A DNA stretch of 64,000 nucleotides. Source: Sphagnum magellanicum (taxonomy: Eukaryota; Streptophyta; Sphagnopsida; Sphagnales; Sphagnaceae). This document shows, piece by piece, positions 1-13,785 of the stretch (its first letter is position 1; each line of letters starts with the position of its first letter). Where the stretch lies: NCBI GenBank assembly GCA_021904315.1, contig CM038907.1:30387223-30451222 (forward strand). Reading direction: 5' to 3'. Made by a program: the position numbers and the translations under genes. The notes below the pieces were generated by a model. It did no database searches and had not been told where the DNA came from. It saw nothing but the letters and a program-made list of their open reading frames with translations.

Positions 1-3000
1 AATGAAACCATTGGACTAGAAAAACAACTTATTGTACCATGGTGCCATGATTTTTATATTTGTTAACACATAATTGTGTGCAATCTCACAAAGTGGAACT
101 AAAGACAATTTTTTCTACAGCACCTTCTAGTACCTCTCCAACCACTCCCTCTTCTTCTTTTGCATCCCAAATTTTTCTAGATACATGTTGGAATTCTTGT
201 AAATACTTGTCACAAATCCCATAGTTTCATCCAATACATATCCTTTGATTTTTAATTAGTATGGTGCAAAAAGGCATAGACGTCCAACCTATGTCATTCT
301 TAACATGACATTGGAATAGCTTGAAAACACATAATATGAACTTATAAAACATGGATTGAAATTATTGGATATTGAATGTTGTATGACAATCATCACTAAA
401 AAAATTTTGAAAAATAATGATTCAATTCATGATTGGGTTTTAGTTGTAATGGACAACTACAATTACAAAATGTTTTAGTCATCTTGAACACTTATGGGCC
501 ATGGTACAACTAATTGCAAAAGACACCACATCGCATGGAAGTCACGCCAACAAGTGTAAACCCATATGATTATCTAATTCATTTTCTCATCCATTGCCAT
601 GAATGAACATGAATATGATGCGAACCCCAAATAGCATACATTGAAGTTGATTTTACAATTAAATTTGTGATTGCATTATGAATAGTCACAAAATGCAAAG
701 TGTCCTAACTAGCTAGCTAGATAGCCTAAACTATTAAGCCTACTTAGCTTAGCCTACTAGGCTAGGTATTTATTTATTTACCTAGGTAGAATAATAAATA
801 GGTAGGCAATAGGTGCTTACCATAGGGTAGCTTACCTTACCTAGCTTAAACTAACCTCTAAGGTGAAAATATAAGAACGTGAACCTTTCACCTTCACAAG
901 GATAAACCAAATCCTTAATCATCACATGGCCACACCTTCATAAAAACATCTCCATTACACAATAGTAAAGGACACATGTATAACAAAATAATTTAATGTT
1001 TAATGTTGATTATCCCCACTCACGAACATCAAATAGTTCATTTAAAACAATGTTTGACCATTTAGGCATTTACATCTAGACCAATAGTTGTATGTGACCT
1101 AGGCAAGGACACTCTTCTTTGAGTTTACAAAATATGAAAAAAAAAAAAACTGCAATATATTAGTTGTTGGGTAGAATTGATAATTTAATTAATTTTATAA
1201 TAGGGTTACAATTTATTATGAAAATAAAAATATAATTAATATAAGGTATGTGTTAATCCCCAATATTAAAAAGAAATGAAATAAGGTACCCATTAAAAAC
1301 TAAAGGTATTAAAAATAATTACTAGGTTTTATTAATATGTTAGCAAATGAATTAATATTAATAATTTTAATTATTTAATTCGTAAAAATGTAACAAATGA
1401 AGTAGTAACAAAATGGAATGTTAGGAAAAAATATATGATGAAATTTGGGCTATGGATTAAAAAATGTTGAAGATCATGTAAACTATACATGTGGACGATA
1501 CTAATGACATGTATATCAAATGTTCTTTTCAAACTCATGAATTCTTGTATTTTTCCATCCTAGATTCTCGTGTCTAAATTATAATAGAAATTGCTTCAAG
1601 CTTACCTAAACCTTTTGAACTTCGGGCAAATACTAAAACTTTTTTTAAATGAATATAAGGTATTGAAATTGAATGTGAATATATATAGGGTAGTTGAAAT
1701 ATGTAAATGTTAGATAATTAAATAATAACAGGGTGGGGGAAAGCAAATTTTCCTTACCTAATATGTGTTTGACACATGTAGTTTAAAAATTGAATAGTAA
1801 ATGTCCGACCCTACGTCTCTAACAACTCCATAGCAAGAGATTGTATTTGAAGGTGTTCCATAGGCTTCAACATTTTGACCATTTTTACTATAAAGTAGCA
1901 AGATTTTCACTATCATGTTGCAAGAAATAACATAAAGGTGTTTTTATCACTATGCAGTGGAGATGTTCTAAGGTGATAAATTTTGTCAATTTATTTATTT
2001 CACATCTTATTACATACATTAGTTACCTAGGTAGGAAGGTAGGTATATGGATTGTTTACTTATCTACTTATCTATTTACCTAACTAAAGAAAATAATAGT
2101 GGGTAGGTAATATTTGCTTACCATAGCCTATTCAGCCTAATTCCTACATAGTTTAACAGGTAACTAACCTAGTTTAGCTTGTTAGGCCTATATAACCTAA
2201 CCTAGCTTACTAGGGTCCACCCATGCTAATAGAAGCCAATAATCAATATGAAAATTTAGGGTATTCTGCAACTAGGCTTACAACTAGATTATTGTAACTA
2301 TTATGTCATTACATTGCAACTACTATGCAACTACATAGGTAACAATAATATGCTAACATGGCAATGATGTGCTAACAAAATCATTAATGGACATGTGGCA
2401 ATTTTACCTTCATTTTGATATTTAATATTTTATTAATTTAATTTAGATCGTCCAACTTAGGGCCAATAATATTTGACACAAAATGCTTAGGTCAATAAAT
2501 AAGTAGGCATAAAGTAGGTAGGCACTGCTACCTACCTTTCATAGGTTGTGTAGGTACATAATTTGGCATTATTTTATTTTAATTTAGTTTTAACCTTTAG
2601 GGCCAAACCTTTTTTATTGGGTTATTTCAAATGTCACTTTTTTTTAATAACTCTAATGCACCTAGTTATATATTTTATAAATTTGAAAAGTAAGACAAAC
2701 AATATGGGACCAAAAAATTAGTTGCATCCTATTTGTAATTTATTTGCAACTACTGCAAAATAGGTTAGTGAGTAAACATTTAAGCTTTTTAAAAGCTTTA
2801 GATAGTAAAACATTATCGTTTGTTTTTCAAGTGTAAAAGGTTTTTGAAGACCTTGACTTGGTGCACCAATAGTTGTTTAAATTATTGAAAAAGGACACAA
2901 AATGTGGACAATATGGTTGTCAAAAGTATACATGGTTAGTATCTAATCACTAGTCTAATTCACATTTTAAGATTCAACACATTCATATTTTTTATGGTTC

Positions 3001-6000
3001 ATCTATGTTGTTCATTTACCTTTAAAATTCAAATAATTAGTTTAGGTCTTAATTTAACACACCCAAGGCACTTTAAATCATTGAAAAAAAACAAGAAACA
3101 AGGAAGATACGAGGTTTTGAAATAAAAAGTCATTTAAACAAAACCACACCATGCAATTTTGACATGTTTTGTGTTAATTTTATGTTGTTCCTTTGCCTCT
3201 AGAATTGAAACATATGATGTAAATTTTACCTTGGCATTCTTATGATGATTTACATCACACAAAATAAACAAGAAACAAAAAAGATCCATTGAAATTATTT
3301 AATCATTAACCAACAATTGATGATGGACAATTCTACCCTAACATAATCTATCTACTAATTAAGGATACTAACTATTAATTTGAAATCTATATACAAATGT
3401 ATAATAGTATTATTATTATTATTATTAAATAATAGACTAGGCCATCTATTATCAACTTTTAATTATGTCAGGCTAGGTTATGGCAGCCTAGCCTATTATT
3501 ATTATTTTAGCTAATAGTTGGGTAGTTGCACAAATATCCAATATAGTAGTTGTAAAGTAATTACAAATAAGTTGCTAATCAGTGTTTAGTTTATTCTAAT
3601 TGTATTGTAATTGTCATGTGTGACTTTTGCCCAACTATAGGTGCATTAATTTGCTTCATTGTTAAATGTCTCCATGAGATGTGAACCAGAAAGAACTAGA
3701 CCAATGGATGGTGCCTCGAAGTAAAAGCAATAATATATTCATTTATGTTGACATTTTATCTATGGTCCATAGGTTCCCATATTTTTCTTTGTTGCTACCT
3801 ACCATGAATCAACAAATGATTGGAATTTATTATTATTATTATTATTGGAAAACAATGGAACCAAATCCATCAAGGTGGAAGGTTGGGTGCACATTAAAGC
3901 CTATTGATTTATTTTCTTTGGATGCACAATGAATTAAACCAATGAATTAAAATTAATTAACTCATAGGGATGATGTAGTTGAATTGATTCACCGAGCTTG
4001 AATTTTTAAAATAAAAAATCATTGGAATTTTGGGGAATTTTCATTGGGAATGAACATAATGATTAGATGAAATAATGAAAAGATAAAACATAATAATGCA
4101 TAAGCTCATATGATTGAAGTGAAATGTGTGAAATTCATTAATATTGATCATGTATAAAGATAAATTGAATATAATTAGAAGGACATGCTTGGAAACCATT
4201 GTAATACCCTTACCATTCCAATGGAAATTATATTATTTACAATAGATGTCAAAAAAAATTAATTAGCTACTTAAAATATAGCCAAAAAAAATTCTCCTAT
4301 TTGTGCTTATTTGTTGATTTTTTTTCCCACCACACTTGTGCCCAAATTTTCAAGAAAATTTTATTTGTATTGCCAATAAGAAAAATGAACACACACACAC
4401 ACACACATACACATACCAAGAAGATGCCAAAATGGTAAAGGTATTTTCATAACACTAATAACCATACACTTCACATTCTTTATTTTATTTCAATATACCC
4501 TCTGATCCTATGTAATGACAAATGGTCTTCTGCAAACCATGTGTTAAATATTAACTTACAAAAGTTTTAAATGTGTAGGGTTAAGAAGCCCATAGAAGGG
4601 CTTCACTAATATGAGGTCAATCTTGCAAGGACATTAGCCCAAGCTATAGTGCCCTTATTTTGGTGAGGCCCAAGATGGGTTTTTTTACCCCACATAAACA
4701 AATTTTGAAAAAAAAATCTCGTTCTTTTCTTTTGTGTGATAGGAATGAATTTATGAATACAAATTCTACTAGGTTCTAATTAGTTGACTTTATGGAGTGT
4801 AACACACTTATGTGTCATAGAATGACATTACATGTCATAAAGACATGCAAATAACAAAGGGAATTTTTCGAAAGTTGTTTACATTTGAAAACATAAGGTC
4901 AACACTAATGTCTAGGAGGGTTATTGTCCAATTTCCTTGAAACAATGGGAGGGCCAAAAGGAATATAAACCTTCCCTAACATAAAACACTTTTGAATTTT
5001 TTTATCTAACATACCTTCTAATGCATAGCCTAGTTCCCTTTCATTTTGACCATTTCCCTAACTAAGAACCTAATGGTGGTTAAGGGAATAAACCTTCCAT
5101 ACCATAAACAATTTTGAATTTTCTTCCTTTGATAGACAACATATCTTTTGATGCAAAACCCTAACCTTCATTTGATGAAAAAGAATGAGAACTTGCCTAC
5201 TTGCTAGAAATTTCAAGATCGCCTTGCAATTGGGTTTACAAATTTGAAACCACTAGAAGATCAAACCAAATCTATCCATAAGTTAATTAAAGGTCAGGGT
5301 GGGCCTCCACTCACCATTCACCACACATATATGAATAGCAAAAGAACAATCACCAAACTAGGGTTCTAGTGTTGTGTTTTCTTTACTTCGCATATAATTT
5401 TATTACATACCCTTATGACCATACCTTCTTGCAAATTCATATTAATTAGTTGTGGGTGCATGTTTAGGTGGGTTTTTTTTTGGCAATGGGCCATTTGGTT
5501 GGCCTATCACCAAAAACATTATGAAATCCCCTTAAGTAAAAATCACATTTTTTACATTGTTTTACATTTACAATATTTTCCATGGCCATGTAAAATCATA
5601 TAAACGTATTTGTTTTACACCTACATTGTTTTACACAACATAAAATAAATTTACATGGTTTTACACTTACATTTACATGTTTTGTGTTCTACATTTGCAT
5701 GAATGTAAATCAATATTGGACACATACATTTACATATAGTGTAAATACCTTTCATTATGGGATTTACATTTACATGGAGTGTAATTCACAAACCATTTAC
5801 ACACATAACATTGTTTTCAATCCCCCCAATGGACTCTAGATCTAATAGTAATCCATGCATATATGGCCCTAGGTCTAAAAATGTATGCATATCGAGCTTG
5901 GGTCTAAAAGTCTATGCAAATTTGACCCTAAGTTATTGACAAATTTGTATATACAAGTTCATCTATATTGGGCATTTTTCATTAGATGAAAAATGTTGAC

Positions 6001-6020
6001 TTTATTTAATCCTATGTTTA
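1..6020. other. Gene-free AT-rich repeat region
   Basis: No reading frame here has a recognisable domain, and stop codons are dense in all frames. The sequence holds simple repeats: TAT/ATT runs at 3408-3427 and 3827-3846, a CA run at 4389-4407, and a TTTACAT-rich stretch at 5560-5790. It also holds irregular stretches built on CCTAGGTAGGTA-like words at about 700-860 and 2020-2230. Similar words return at the far end of the window (63800-64000). The right edge is the truncation point of the Ty3/gypsy element that starts near 6020. No LTR, primer-binding site or gag for that element could be seen here. Confidence 0.6.
4959..5175. repeat. Imperfect direct duplication, about 120 bp
   Basis: Two neighbouring stretches share the same order of words: an AATA(T)AAACCTTCC start, then ACATAAAACA/CATAAACAA, TTTTGAATTTT, ACATA.CTT and AATGCA/GATGCAAA. 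They begin near 4959 and 5081. The copies are well diverged, so this is an old duplication. No coding content was seen. Confidence 0.5.
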
Positions 6021-8740
6021 AAAAGCTTAAGCTAAGATGGTAGGTGTTTATAATTGTTGCCTTATCTAAACAGTTCCAACTGAAAGTTAAACAATTGTTG
6101 ATAGAATTCAAGGATGTATTTGCATGGAGTTATAAAGAACTAAAGGGAATTCCTAGATTGATTTACAAACACAAAATTGAATTGATTGCCAACACACGTC
6201 CAATTAAACAACAACCCTATCAAATGAATCCCAATTATGCTCAGAAGATCTTGATAAGCTTTTATATGTAGTTTATCTTCCTTATCGAAGCTACCCAATG
6301 GTTATTGCCATTGGTTATTGTACCAAAGAAAAATGGAAAATCACACATTTGGGAGGATTACCGAAAATTGAATTCACAACCAAGAAAGATCCATTTCCAT
6401 TACCTTTTTTAGATTCAGTATTGGACACAATGGCTACACATGAAATGTATTCTTTTATGAATGGGTATAGTCGTTATAATCAAGTGAACATGGTTGAAGA
6501 AGATAAAGAAAAAACATCATTTATCTTTGAATGGGGAACATATGCCTATAATGTTACACCATTTGGATTGTGTAATGCTCCAACCACTTTTCAAAAAGTA
6601 GTTACTCAAACTTTCAAAGAATATCTTAACAATTTCATGCAAGTATTTTAGATGATTTTAGTGTCTATGGATAGAAAAAAGAATGTTTGAATCATCTTAA
6701 GAAATATATGACTCAATGTAAAAATATGCATTTTGTGTCAACTTGGGAGTGTTACTAGGAAACATCGTCTATGAAGGTGGACTCTTGGTAAACCTAGGAA
6801 AATAAATATCATCGCAAATATGCCTACCCCGACGAGTGTGACAAAGTTAAAAAGATTCTTAGGGAGCATCTTTTTATTGACAATATTTTAGAAATTTTGT
6901 TGTTAAAGGTGCCCTAATGTGCAAACTTTTGAAAAAGGACACACACTACTGGTGGGATGAGGCTTGCGAAGAATCCTCCAAATGGATGAAAACAACCTTG
7001 ACTACATTACTAGTATTCATTGTCCTTAATTAGATAAGAGAATTCCATGTTCACACAAATGCATCGAATTATGCTATTGGATCCATGTTAATTCAAAACC
7101 CTAACAATACCATTGATAAACCAATTTATTATGCTAGTCGATTAATGACTAAAGATGAGAAGAATTATTCAACCACAAAGAAGGAAACCCTTGCAATGAT
7201 TTATGTTATTAAGAAATTTTGTCATTACTATTGGAAAATAGCTTCACATTTTTTGTAGGTTGTCAAGCCTTGATTTACTTAATCAATAAACCAACTATAA
7301 CCAGACAAATAACACGATGGTTATTATTATTGGAGGAATTTACTTTCAAAATAATTTATAAACTAGGAAAGGTGCATTTTGTACCAGACCACTTGTTGCA
7401 TGTTAAAAATGGCGAACATGTTGTTGGTGTGGAGGATTAGTTACTTGATGATGTTCTCTTCTTATTAAATGTTGGTTGGTATACACCAATTAAGGAATAT
7501 CTACACAAGGGCTATTTTGAAAATGATGTCCCTTAGGAGGAGCAAAAACATTTCAACATAAAATCCAAACCATATACACTGTATGGAGAAAAACTATACA
7601 AGTTAGGATGAAATGGCATTCTTCGATAGTGTTTATCACCTACTAAAGCAAATGTTATCCTTACCGAACTTCATGATGGGCTGGTAGGAGGACATTATGG
7701 TATAAGTACTACTATTAAAAAGTTATTTATAATAGGTTATTGGTGGTCAACAATTCAATGAGATGTGGTAGAACTATGTCAGTCTTGCGATATCTATCAA
7801 CGATTAACACCTATGTATAGAAGTGGCAAAGGTCCACTATAACTAGTTCTTGTTTTTGAACCATTTATGAAATGGGGGCTCAATTACATGGGTCTAATCA
7901 AACCTTTGGCACGTTATATTGGAAACCAGTATATTATAGTTGTTACCAATTACATGACAAAGTGGGTGGAAGCGAAGGCATTATGAGATATATAGCCAAA
8001 AACATTATGAAGTTTATCAATGAAAACATCATTACACAATTTGGTCATCCTACCCATTTGGTTAGTGATCAAGGGAGCCATTTCATAAACAACTTTATTG
8101 AATTATTGGTGCAAGAATTTGTGATTACGCATCATAAATCCATCACTTATTATCCTCAAGGAAATGGTTAGGTCGAATCAACCAATAAGATGTTGGAGCA
8201 GATATTAACAAAGTTGGTAAATGTTAACCGAAATGATTGGGACATAATGCTACCTACTACATTATGGGCCTATCAAATTGCATATAAGGTGTCCATACAA
8301 CATACACCATATGAACTGATATATGGGTTAATGTCATTATTACGTACTAAATTCGTATTCCCAACCACTTTCTATGAAAGATGGAAGTTGGATGAATGCA
8401 TTATTAGTTCGAATGTAAGATTTAGTTCTGATTGATGAAAAAAAAATTATAACAAAAGAAAACATTGATTACATCCAAATATTAATAAAAATTTAAAAAG
8501 ATGATGAAATTTTTTTTTTTAATTCGAAAATGGAGATTTGGTGTTGTGGCTTCCTAAATAATCCCAAAATTAAGGAAGGGAAATTCCTTTTTCCATGGAC
8601 TGACCCATTTTGAGTAAAGAAGGCCTTCAATAACAATATTGTCCAATTAAGCACATTAATTAATGAAAATATAACATTGATTCATTTCAATAAATTAAAA
8701 GCTTACCAAAATCCAATCATTATGTTCACTACAATCACAA
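6020..8740 (+). pseudogene. Ty3/gypsy pol remnant (RT, RNase H, integrase)
   Basis: This is a decayed polyprotein of an LTR retrotransposon. The reverse transcriptase begins near 6044 with the family signature DVFAWSY (about 6113), continues through KKDPFPLPFLD (about 6385) and PFGLCNAPTTF (about 6560), and reaches the catalytic block as FLDDFSVYG near 6648. RNase H follows (about 7030-7440). Integrase follows from about 7660 with an H..H/C-Q-S-C zinc finger (C-x2-C near 7780), the core motif SDQGSHF near 8063, a VEST.K block near 8172 and a C-terminal GDLVLW motif near 8533. Frameshifts near 6370 and 6650 and many in-frame stops mean it cannot be expressed as one protein. Several stops fall where a Gln codon is expected, for example the TAG at 8169. 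The 5' end is truncated: no gag or protease precedes it. The 3' partner is probably the LTR at 15833. Confidence 0.9.
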
Positions 8741-8749
8741 TAATCACAC

Positions 8750-11700
8750 AAGATGAAAATAGAATCTTGCCAAATGGAATACGAAAAAGAATAATTGGTG
8801 GAAGAACACAAATTTATGAACGTTTGAAGTTCAACAAATAGAAAGGTGAAGCACAACACAATAATGATTACAATAAAACTATTATAACATTACTTAAAAA
8901 GTGGATTAGGATCATGAACACCAAAAAAATGACATCATCACTCATTATGAGACGAAAGTCAAACCGATTTCTAAAACAAGAGTAATTCCACCTAATAAAC
9001 CTTTATGGCTGCCATTTCCGTACCTAATTCATCAAGAAAAGAACCACTTACGAAATTTGTGGTAATAATTTCGACATCATGGGAAGTTATTACCTAAAGA
9101 AAATAGTTATTTGAATGATTGGAACGAACGTGTAATAGAAGCCAAATTGGATGATCTTTGAACTAATTATTTTGCAAGGCAAAAGAAAGATCAAGCAGAA
9201 GAACAAGGAATTTCTGCAATAATTAGAGGGAGAGAAGGAAGGGAAAATGGTGCAAGGAGTGGAAGAGAACAACCAATGTACACCCCATATTTAGAAAAAC
9301 TTTGGTTGTTTTATGATAAAGAGGTAGAGTGGGAAACATAGCAATAGATGCCTAGTAGTTCAAATCTTGAGGATAACATTTTTTTCTTTCACCCTCATCT
9401 CATTGTTGAAGATTACTTGGAGAAGTTGAAATGTATAGAGAAAAACTTATAGCCTACAAAATTTTGAATGTGTATTAGTGTAGAGAAAATATATCAACGA
9501 AAAATTATAACATAGTTTTTTTAGGGTCTAGAGATACTTGCATGTGAAGCAAAGCGAAAGGCTTAGAACATAGTTTTTTTAAGGTCTGGAGATACTTGCA
9601 TGTAAAGCGAAGCGGAATGCTTAAAACATAGTTTTTTATAGGGTTTGGAGATACTTACATGTGAAGCGAAGCAGAAGGCTTATAAGAATAACAACAAAAG
9701 AGGAAGTAGAAATTGAAGAGTCGATTTGTCATCTAGGACTAAATTATTTTTAATAGGAGTGATCAAGCAACCGGTACACCCACCCATTGTAATGATGATT
9801 TTTTTGTTGTGGAATAGAGAATTGAACTATTACAAAAATGGCGTTTGGAGTTAGCAATGGGAAAGCATAAGCTCGAAATTGCGTCATCTTCTAGAACAAA
9901 AAGGATGAAGTCCAAAACAATGAATACAGACATGGAAATCAAGCATGCAATGCTAGATCAAATTCATTTCCCAACGTGCATGTACATCACAATGTGGGCA
10001 ACTAAGAAGGAAGAGCACACCTAGATGATCAAAGCAAAGCTCAATGACTTTCGCCAATTCAATTGGAGCATAGTCGACCTCCTTGTTGTCAAGGAGATTA
10101 TTTGCAACTTCTAGGTTCATAGTGCGGTAAGCATTTTACGGGGTAAGCAAAAAAATTTAGACTCTCCTAAGATTACTTGAATTTTCAAATTACTGGCAAA
10201 AGGGATTGCAATAATTGCGCAAGAAATGTACAATGAAGAATCGTCAGAGTATTTTGAAGGAGGAAAAAAAAAACATTACAAGCAGGATTTAGGGTATATC
10301 CTTGTGAAGGTGCGCACTTATGGGATGCAGATGCAACTCACAACATTAGCAAAGGTTACAACATTTTGGCAAGGTAATTGTTATGTTTCAAGAACCCTAT
10401 TATCTATAATTAGTGCAACTGAAAGAGGGTCAATTAATTAGGCTGAATGGTTCAAGGTACAACTTCATAAGGAGATGATCGCAGTCTAGAGGAAGGCAAG
10501 GAAGGTAGGGAATAGTTTAATTGGACTTGCCCTCACTCTTGTGGCAAAACATTATGTTACATTAGAATACATAGAGGAAGATGAAGAGGAATTAATTGTT
10601 TTTTTTCAACGCCCAAAAAAGACAAGGAAGAAGACATTTTTAATCCTCTCAATTCCATTCGTAGGCATTAATTTGGTTGTAATGTCTTCACAAGAAGAAC
10701 TTCTACCCGTGGAAAGGGAGTAAGTGCATGAGCAAGCATATCTGTTGATATAAATAATGTAGGAAGGAGGTCCTTTTCACAATGAGATATAGAGAGATGA
10801 AGAGGTGTAGGAGATGATTACATCTCAACCAAATTCCCAAGATCAACAATCCACTGATATATTGTTGGATACTTCCATGGTGGATGCATCTCATGAAGAG
10901 ATTGTTGCACAGGAAGATGACTCCAAAGCCAAGAATGTTCAACTAGATTCGATAGGAGATAGAAATGAAGCCCAATTGAACTCAGGAGTAGTCCTTGCGA
11001 CCTAGTTGGTGTCAATAGGTACAACCATTGGTAGACAAGTAAATGAAGGAGTCCAACTGGATTCGCCAGGTATGCTTGTCAAGTATTTTGCATTAGGGTT
11101 TACCCATGAAGGTGGAATAGACCTTACTCGAACATGTGATGTTAGAGATGACTTTATCTTTGCACTTGATTATTATTGGGAAGGAATGTGAGTTGAATAT
11201 TCTTTAGAGCATGAGGATTCCATGGAGGTACATATAATATAATTGGTACATGCATCGGCCAAGAAAGCAAGGGACGTGAAACAATCCCATGGGAAAAGAA
11301 TTCGGTAGTTTTATTTAGAGTTGGAGCATCTACAGGACATAATATTTTATGAGTGAGAGTGCGATGAGCGAGAGTGCGCTGAACATCAAATTGATCCTTT
11401 AAAATTTGACACCCACAAGCAAGAATGGGAGAAAAATAATGCAGGGCTTGTGTTTGCTCAAAGACAGTTGGATCAAGAACTCCACGAGATTCAATAAAAG
11501 TTGGAAAAGATTCAAGAGGAGGAGGAGGCAAAGGAGACTATAAAGGATCTACAATAGAACTTCGCAATTTTGGATGGCACATTCACTTGAGTGGTGGAAG
11601 AGATGAAGAATGCAACAATTCGTCATGAAGAAGCACTAACCACAACATTGGTTAGACATAAAAAAAAGATGGAGTTGATGACAGAGTGCTTAAAAAAGGT

Positions 11701-13250
11701 TGAGCAAAAATTCCTTGATATGTAAACAGAGAAGGAAACTTTGCATGCCAAGTGCCTAAGCTTTGAGTTGCAGGTACAATTGTTCAAAGAACATAAACAA
11801 AACATTATGTGAGCCAATGAAACGTGTGAAGGAACTCTACTAAAGAAGATACAAGGTTTGGAGGAGCAAGTTCAACTTGCCAATGCCAGAAAGATGGAAG
11901 TAGCTACACAAAGGTAAACAAAAGTTAAGTAGGATGCAAAAACAATGAAATGGAAGGCATTGGCATTAGAGTAGTCGACTAAAGCAGTAGTGTTCAATCA
12001 ACTACTCGAAAATTAGGGCGAGGAATTCTTTGTACTTCTTACTGAAGCTCGGTTGTCAATGGTGCAATCGTATTACTAGAAGGAGCAAGACATGGTAATG
12101 TAGCTGAATGCAGCACATGTGAGCTTAAGGGAACGAGAAGAGTCTAAAGGCACAAAGTTAGAGGAAGAGGAGGAAGACTAAGATGTAGGGCACGAAATCA
12201 TAGTCACTGAATTTTTTGAATAGACTAAAAGAAAGGAACAATTGGAGGGTGGTAAGAGCGAGGAAAAAAACCACAACGAAGGCAAAAGTATGGGAAGGGT
12301 AGGATTTCAAAACACCAACCTAAAGATTCTCCACCACAATAGCATTCGCCATTGATAGATCATTATCCAAGTTGCATCTATCTTTCCATTTGTAATGAAC
12401 AAGTAAATATTGTCCCATCAACATCTGATGCAAAAATTGTGGAGATGAAATAGTGTAGCCTGAATGATGTGTTGCACATTTTGAAGGAGCTAGAGTATAC
12501 CTTATTGATCAGCCTTCATTCGGAAGACTACTAGTTTATCTATCGCCTACAGACATGTCTTTCGATAGGATTCACCCCACTAATGTTCAATGCCAGAATC
12601 CTCATTGAAGATTTTGAACACATGTGGAAGATACATGATAAGGAATTTCAAAAATACTTAACGTACAACATTTTCTATGACTACATTGTTTTTAACGATA
12701 GCCATGGATATGGTGTGTTGGAGCATCTATTTTGCTATCTGTGTGCATATGCGTTGTGATACTACTACAAGTTAGAAGTGGTGTACAACAAGTACTACCT
12801 GAAGCACACCACACAGTTAATCACAAGCTAACCTTTGTCATGGCCAAAAGGGACCCCATATTGAATACGGTTGAGAAGAGGGTAAAGGAAGACTCCATGG
12901 AAACATGCTTGTGGGCATAGAGGTTAGAGGATCTACTAGAGAGTTATGTAATCAAGGATGTGGTAAAAGAAGCAATGACATCAATCAATTGGCGTTGTTC
13001 AACAAAAGGGCCAAACTTGCATGTGCGAAAGTGCATCTAAGAAGAACCCCCATGGCATTACAAGTTGCCATTTTCAGAGTAGACCACCAGGTAAGACAAC
13101 TTTGTATGAACTTGAAGAGTTTAATGTTGTGCAAATTTTAGTAGTGTTTGCCCTTGTGAGAATTTCTTGCACACTTCCACCACAAAGATATGCACTCACA
13201 AAAAACTCGGTTAGAAGTGGAACTAACATGTAGTTGAAGTCTAACGAGTT
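8750..13250 (+). pseudogene. Decayed coiled-coil reading frame downstream of integrase
   Basis: A long stretch stays mostly open on the + strand, broken by scattered stops and a few frame changes (one near 12400). The translation is rich in Glu, Lys and Gln with heptad-like runs: 11400-11560 holds QELHEIQ and EEEEAKE, and 11630-11900 holds VEQKFL and LEEQVQLANARK. This points to a coiled coil. A more globular stretch at 12480-12780 contains SIGFTPLMFNARILIEDFEH and YIVFNDSHGYGVLEHLF. I recognise no known domain. It lies just after the pol C-terminus and before the 3' LTR on the same strand, so it may be an extra frame of the same retrotransposon or a separate nested element. The stops are mostly TAG or TAA at likely Gln positions. 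Confidence 0.55.
9511..9684 (+). repeat. Tandem repeat, 3 x 58 bp
   Basis: Three copies start at 9511, 9569 and 9627, each beginning CATAGTTTTTT and containing GGAGATACTT (or GAGATACTT), CATGT.AAGC and a closing GCTTA. Copy length is exactly 58 bp, which is not a multiple of three, so it shifts the frame of the decayed coiled-coil ORF that surrounds it. The copies differ by a few substitutions. Confidence 0.9.
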
Positions 13251-13423
13251 AGGTGGTTCGAGGTAAGTAATGAAATTTACTAAAAATCTAATGCGTTGTG
13301 TCCAAATCTCATGATTTTATTTTTATTTTATTTAATTTTATTTATGTTTTTGACCAAAAGTTAAGCCCGAAACTAAAAACCACTTGTTTAGATTGAGGGA
13401 AAAAAAAAACAACAACTCAACCT

Positions 13424-13785
13424 CCTCTACTTTCACAATTGTAACTCCTTCACAGTAAAACCGATGATGCAAAATTTTTGGGAGAAGCTTCTACACATTT
13501 CAATCTAAAACTGATCTAATTTTAAGACAAATCTAACGGTCGATTTGAGAGAAACAATTAATTAAACCAAAAGTCCAGAGGCTTCCCCATGGAAATCATT
13601 CCATGAAACCCACTTCAACACCCTCTACTTTCAACAACTGTAACTCTCTCACAGCAAAACCGATGATGCTGAATTTTTGAGAGGAGCTTCTACACTTTCT
13701 GAACTAACACTGATTTAATTTTGAGACAAATCCAACGGTGGATTTGAGAGAAATAATTAACTAAACCAAAGTCCAGAGGCTTCAC
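13424..13785 (+). repeat. Direct duplication, two units 198 bp apart
   Basis: Unit one (13424-13587) and unit two (13622-13785) both begin CCTCTACTTTCA, contain AAAACCGATGATGC, GAGCTTCTACAC or GAAGCTTCTACAC, and GATTTGAGAGAAA, and end GTCCAGAGGCTTC. They lie in the non-coding part between the coiled-coil frame and the 3' LTR. Tandem repeats are common in this part of some plant Ty3/gypsy elements. Confidence 0.85.

Noticed and set aside
11154-11531. 125-residue minus-strand frame
   Set aside because: It lies opposite the decayed coiled-coil frame on the + strand, whose protein-like composition is better; this is its antisense shadow.
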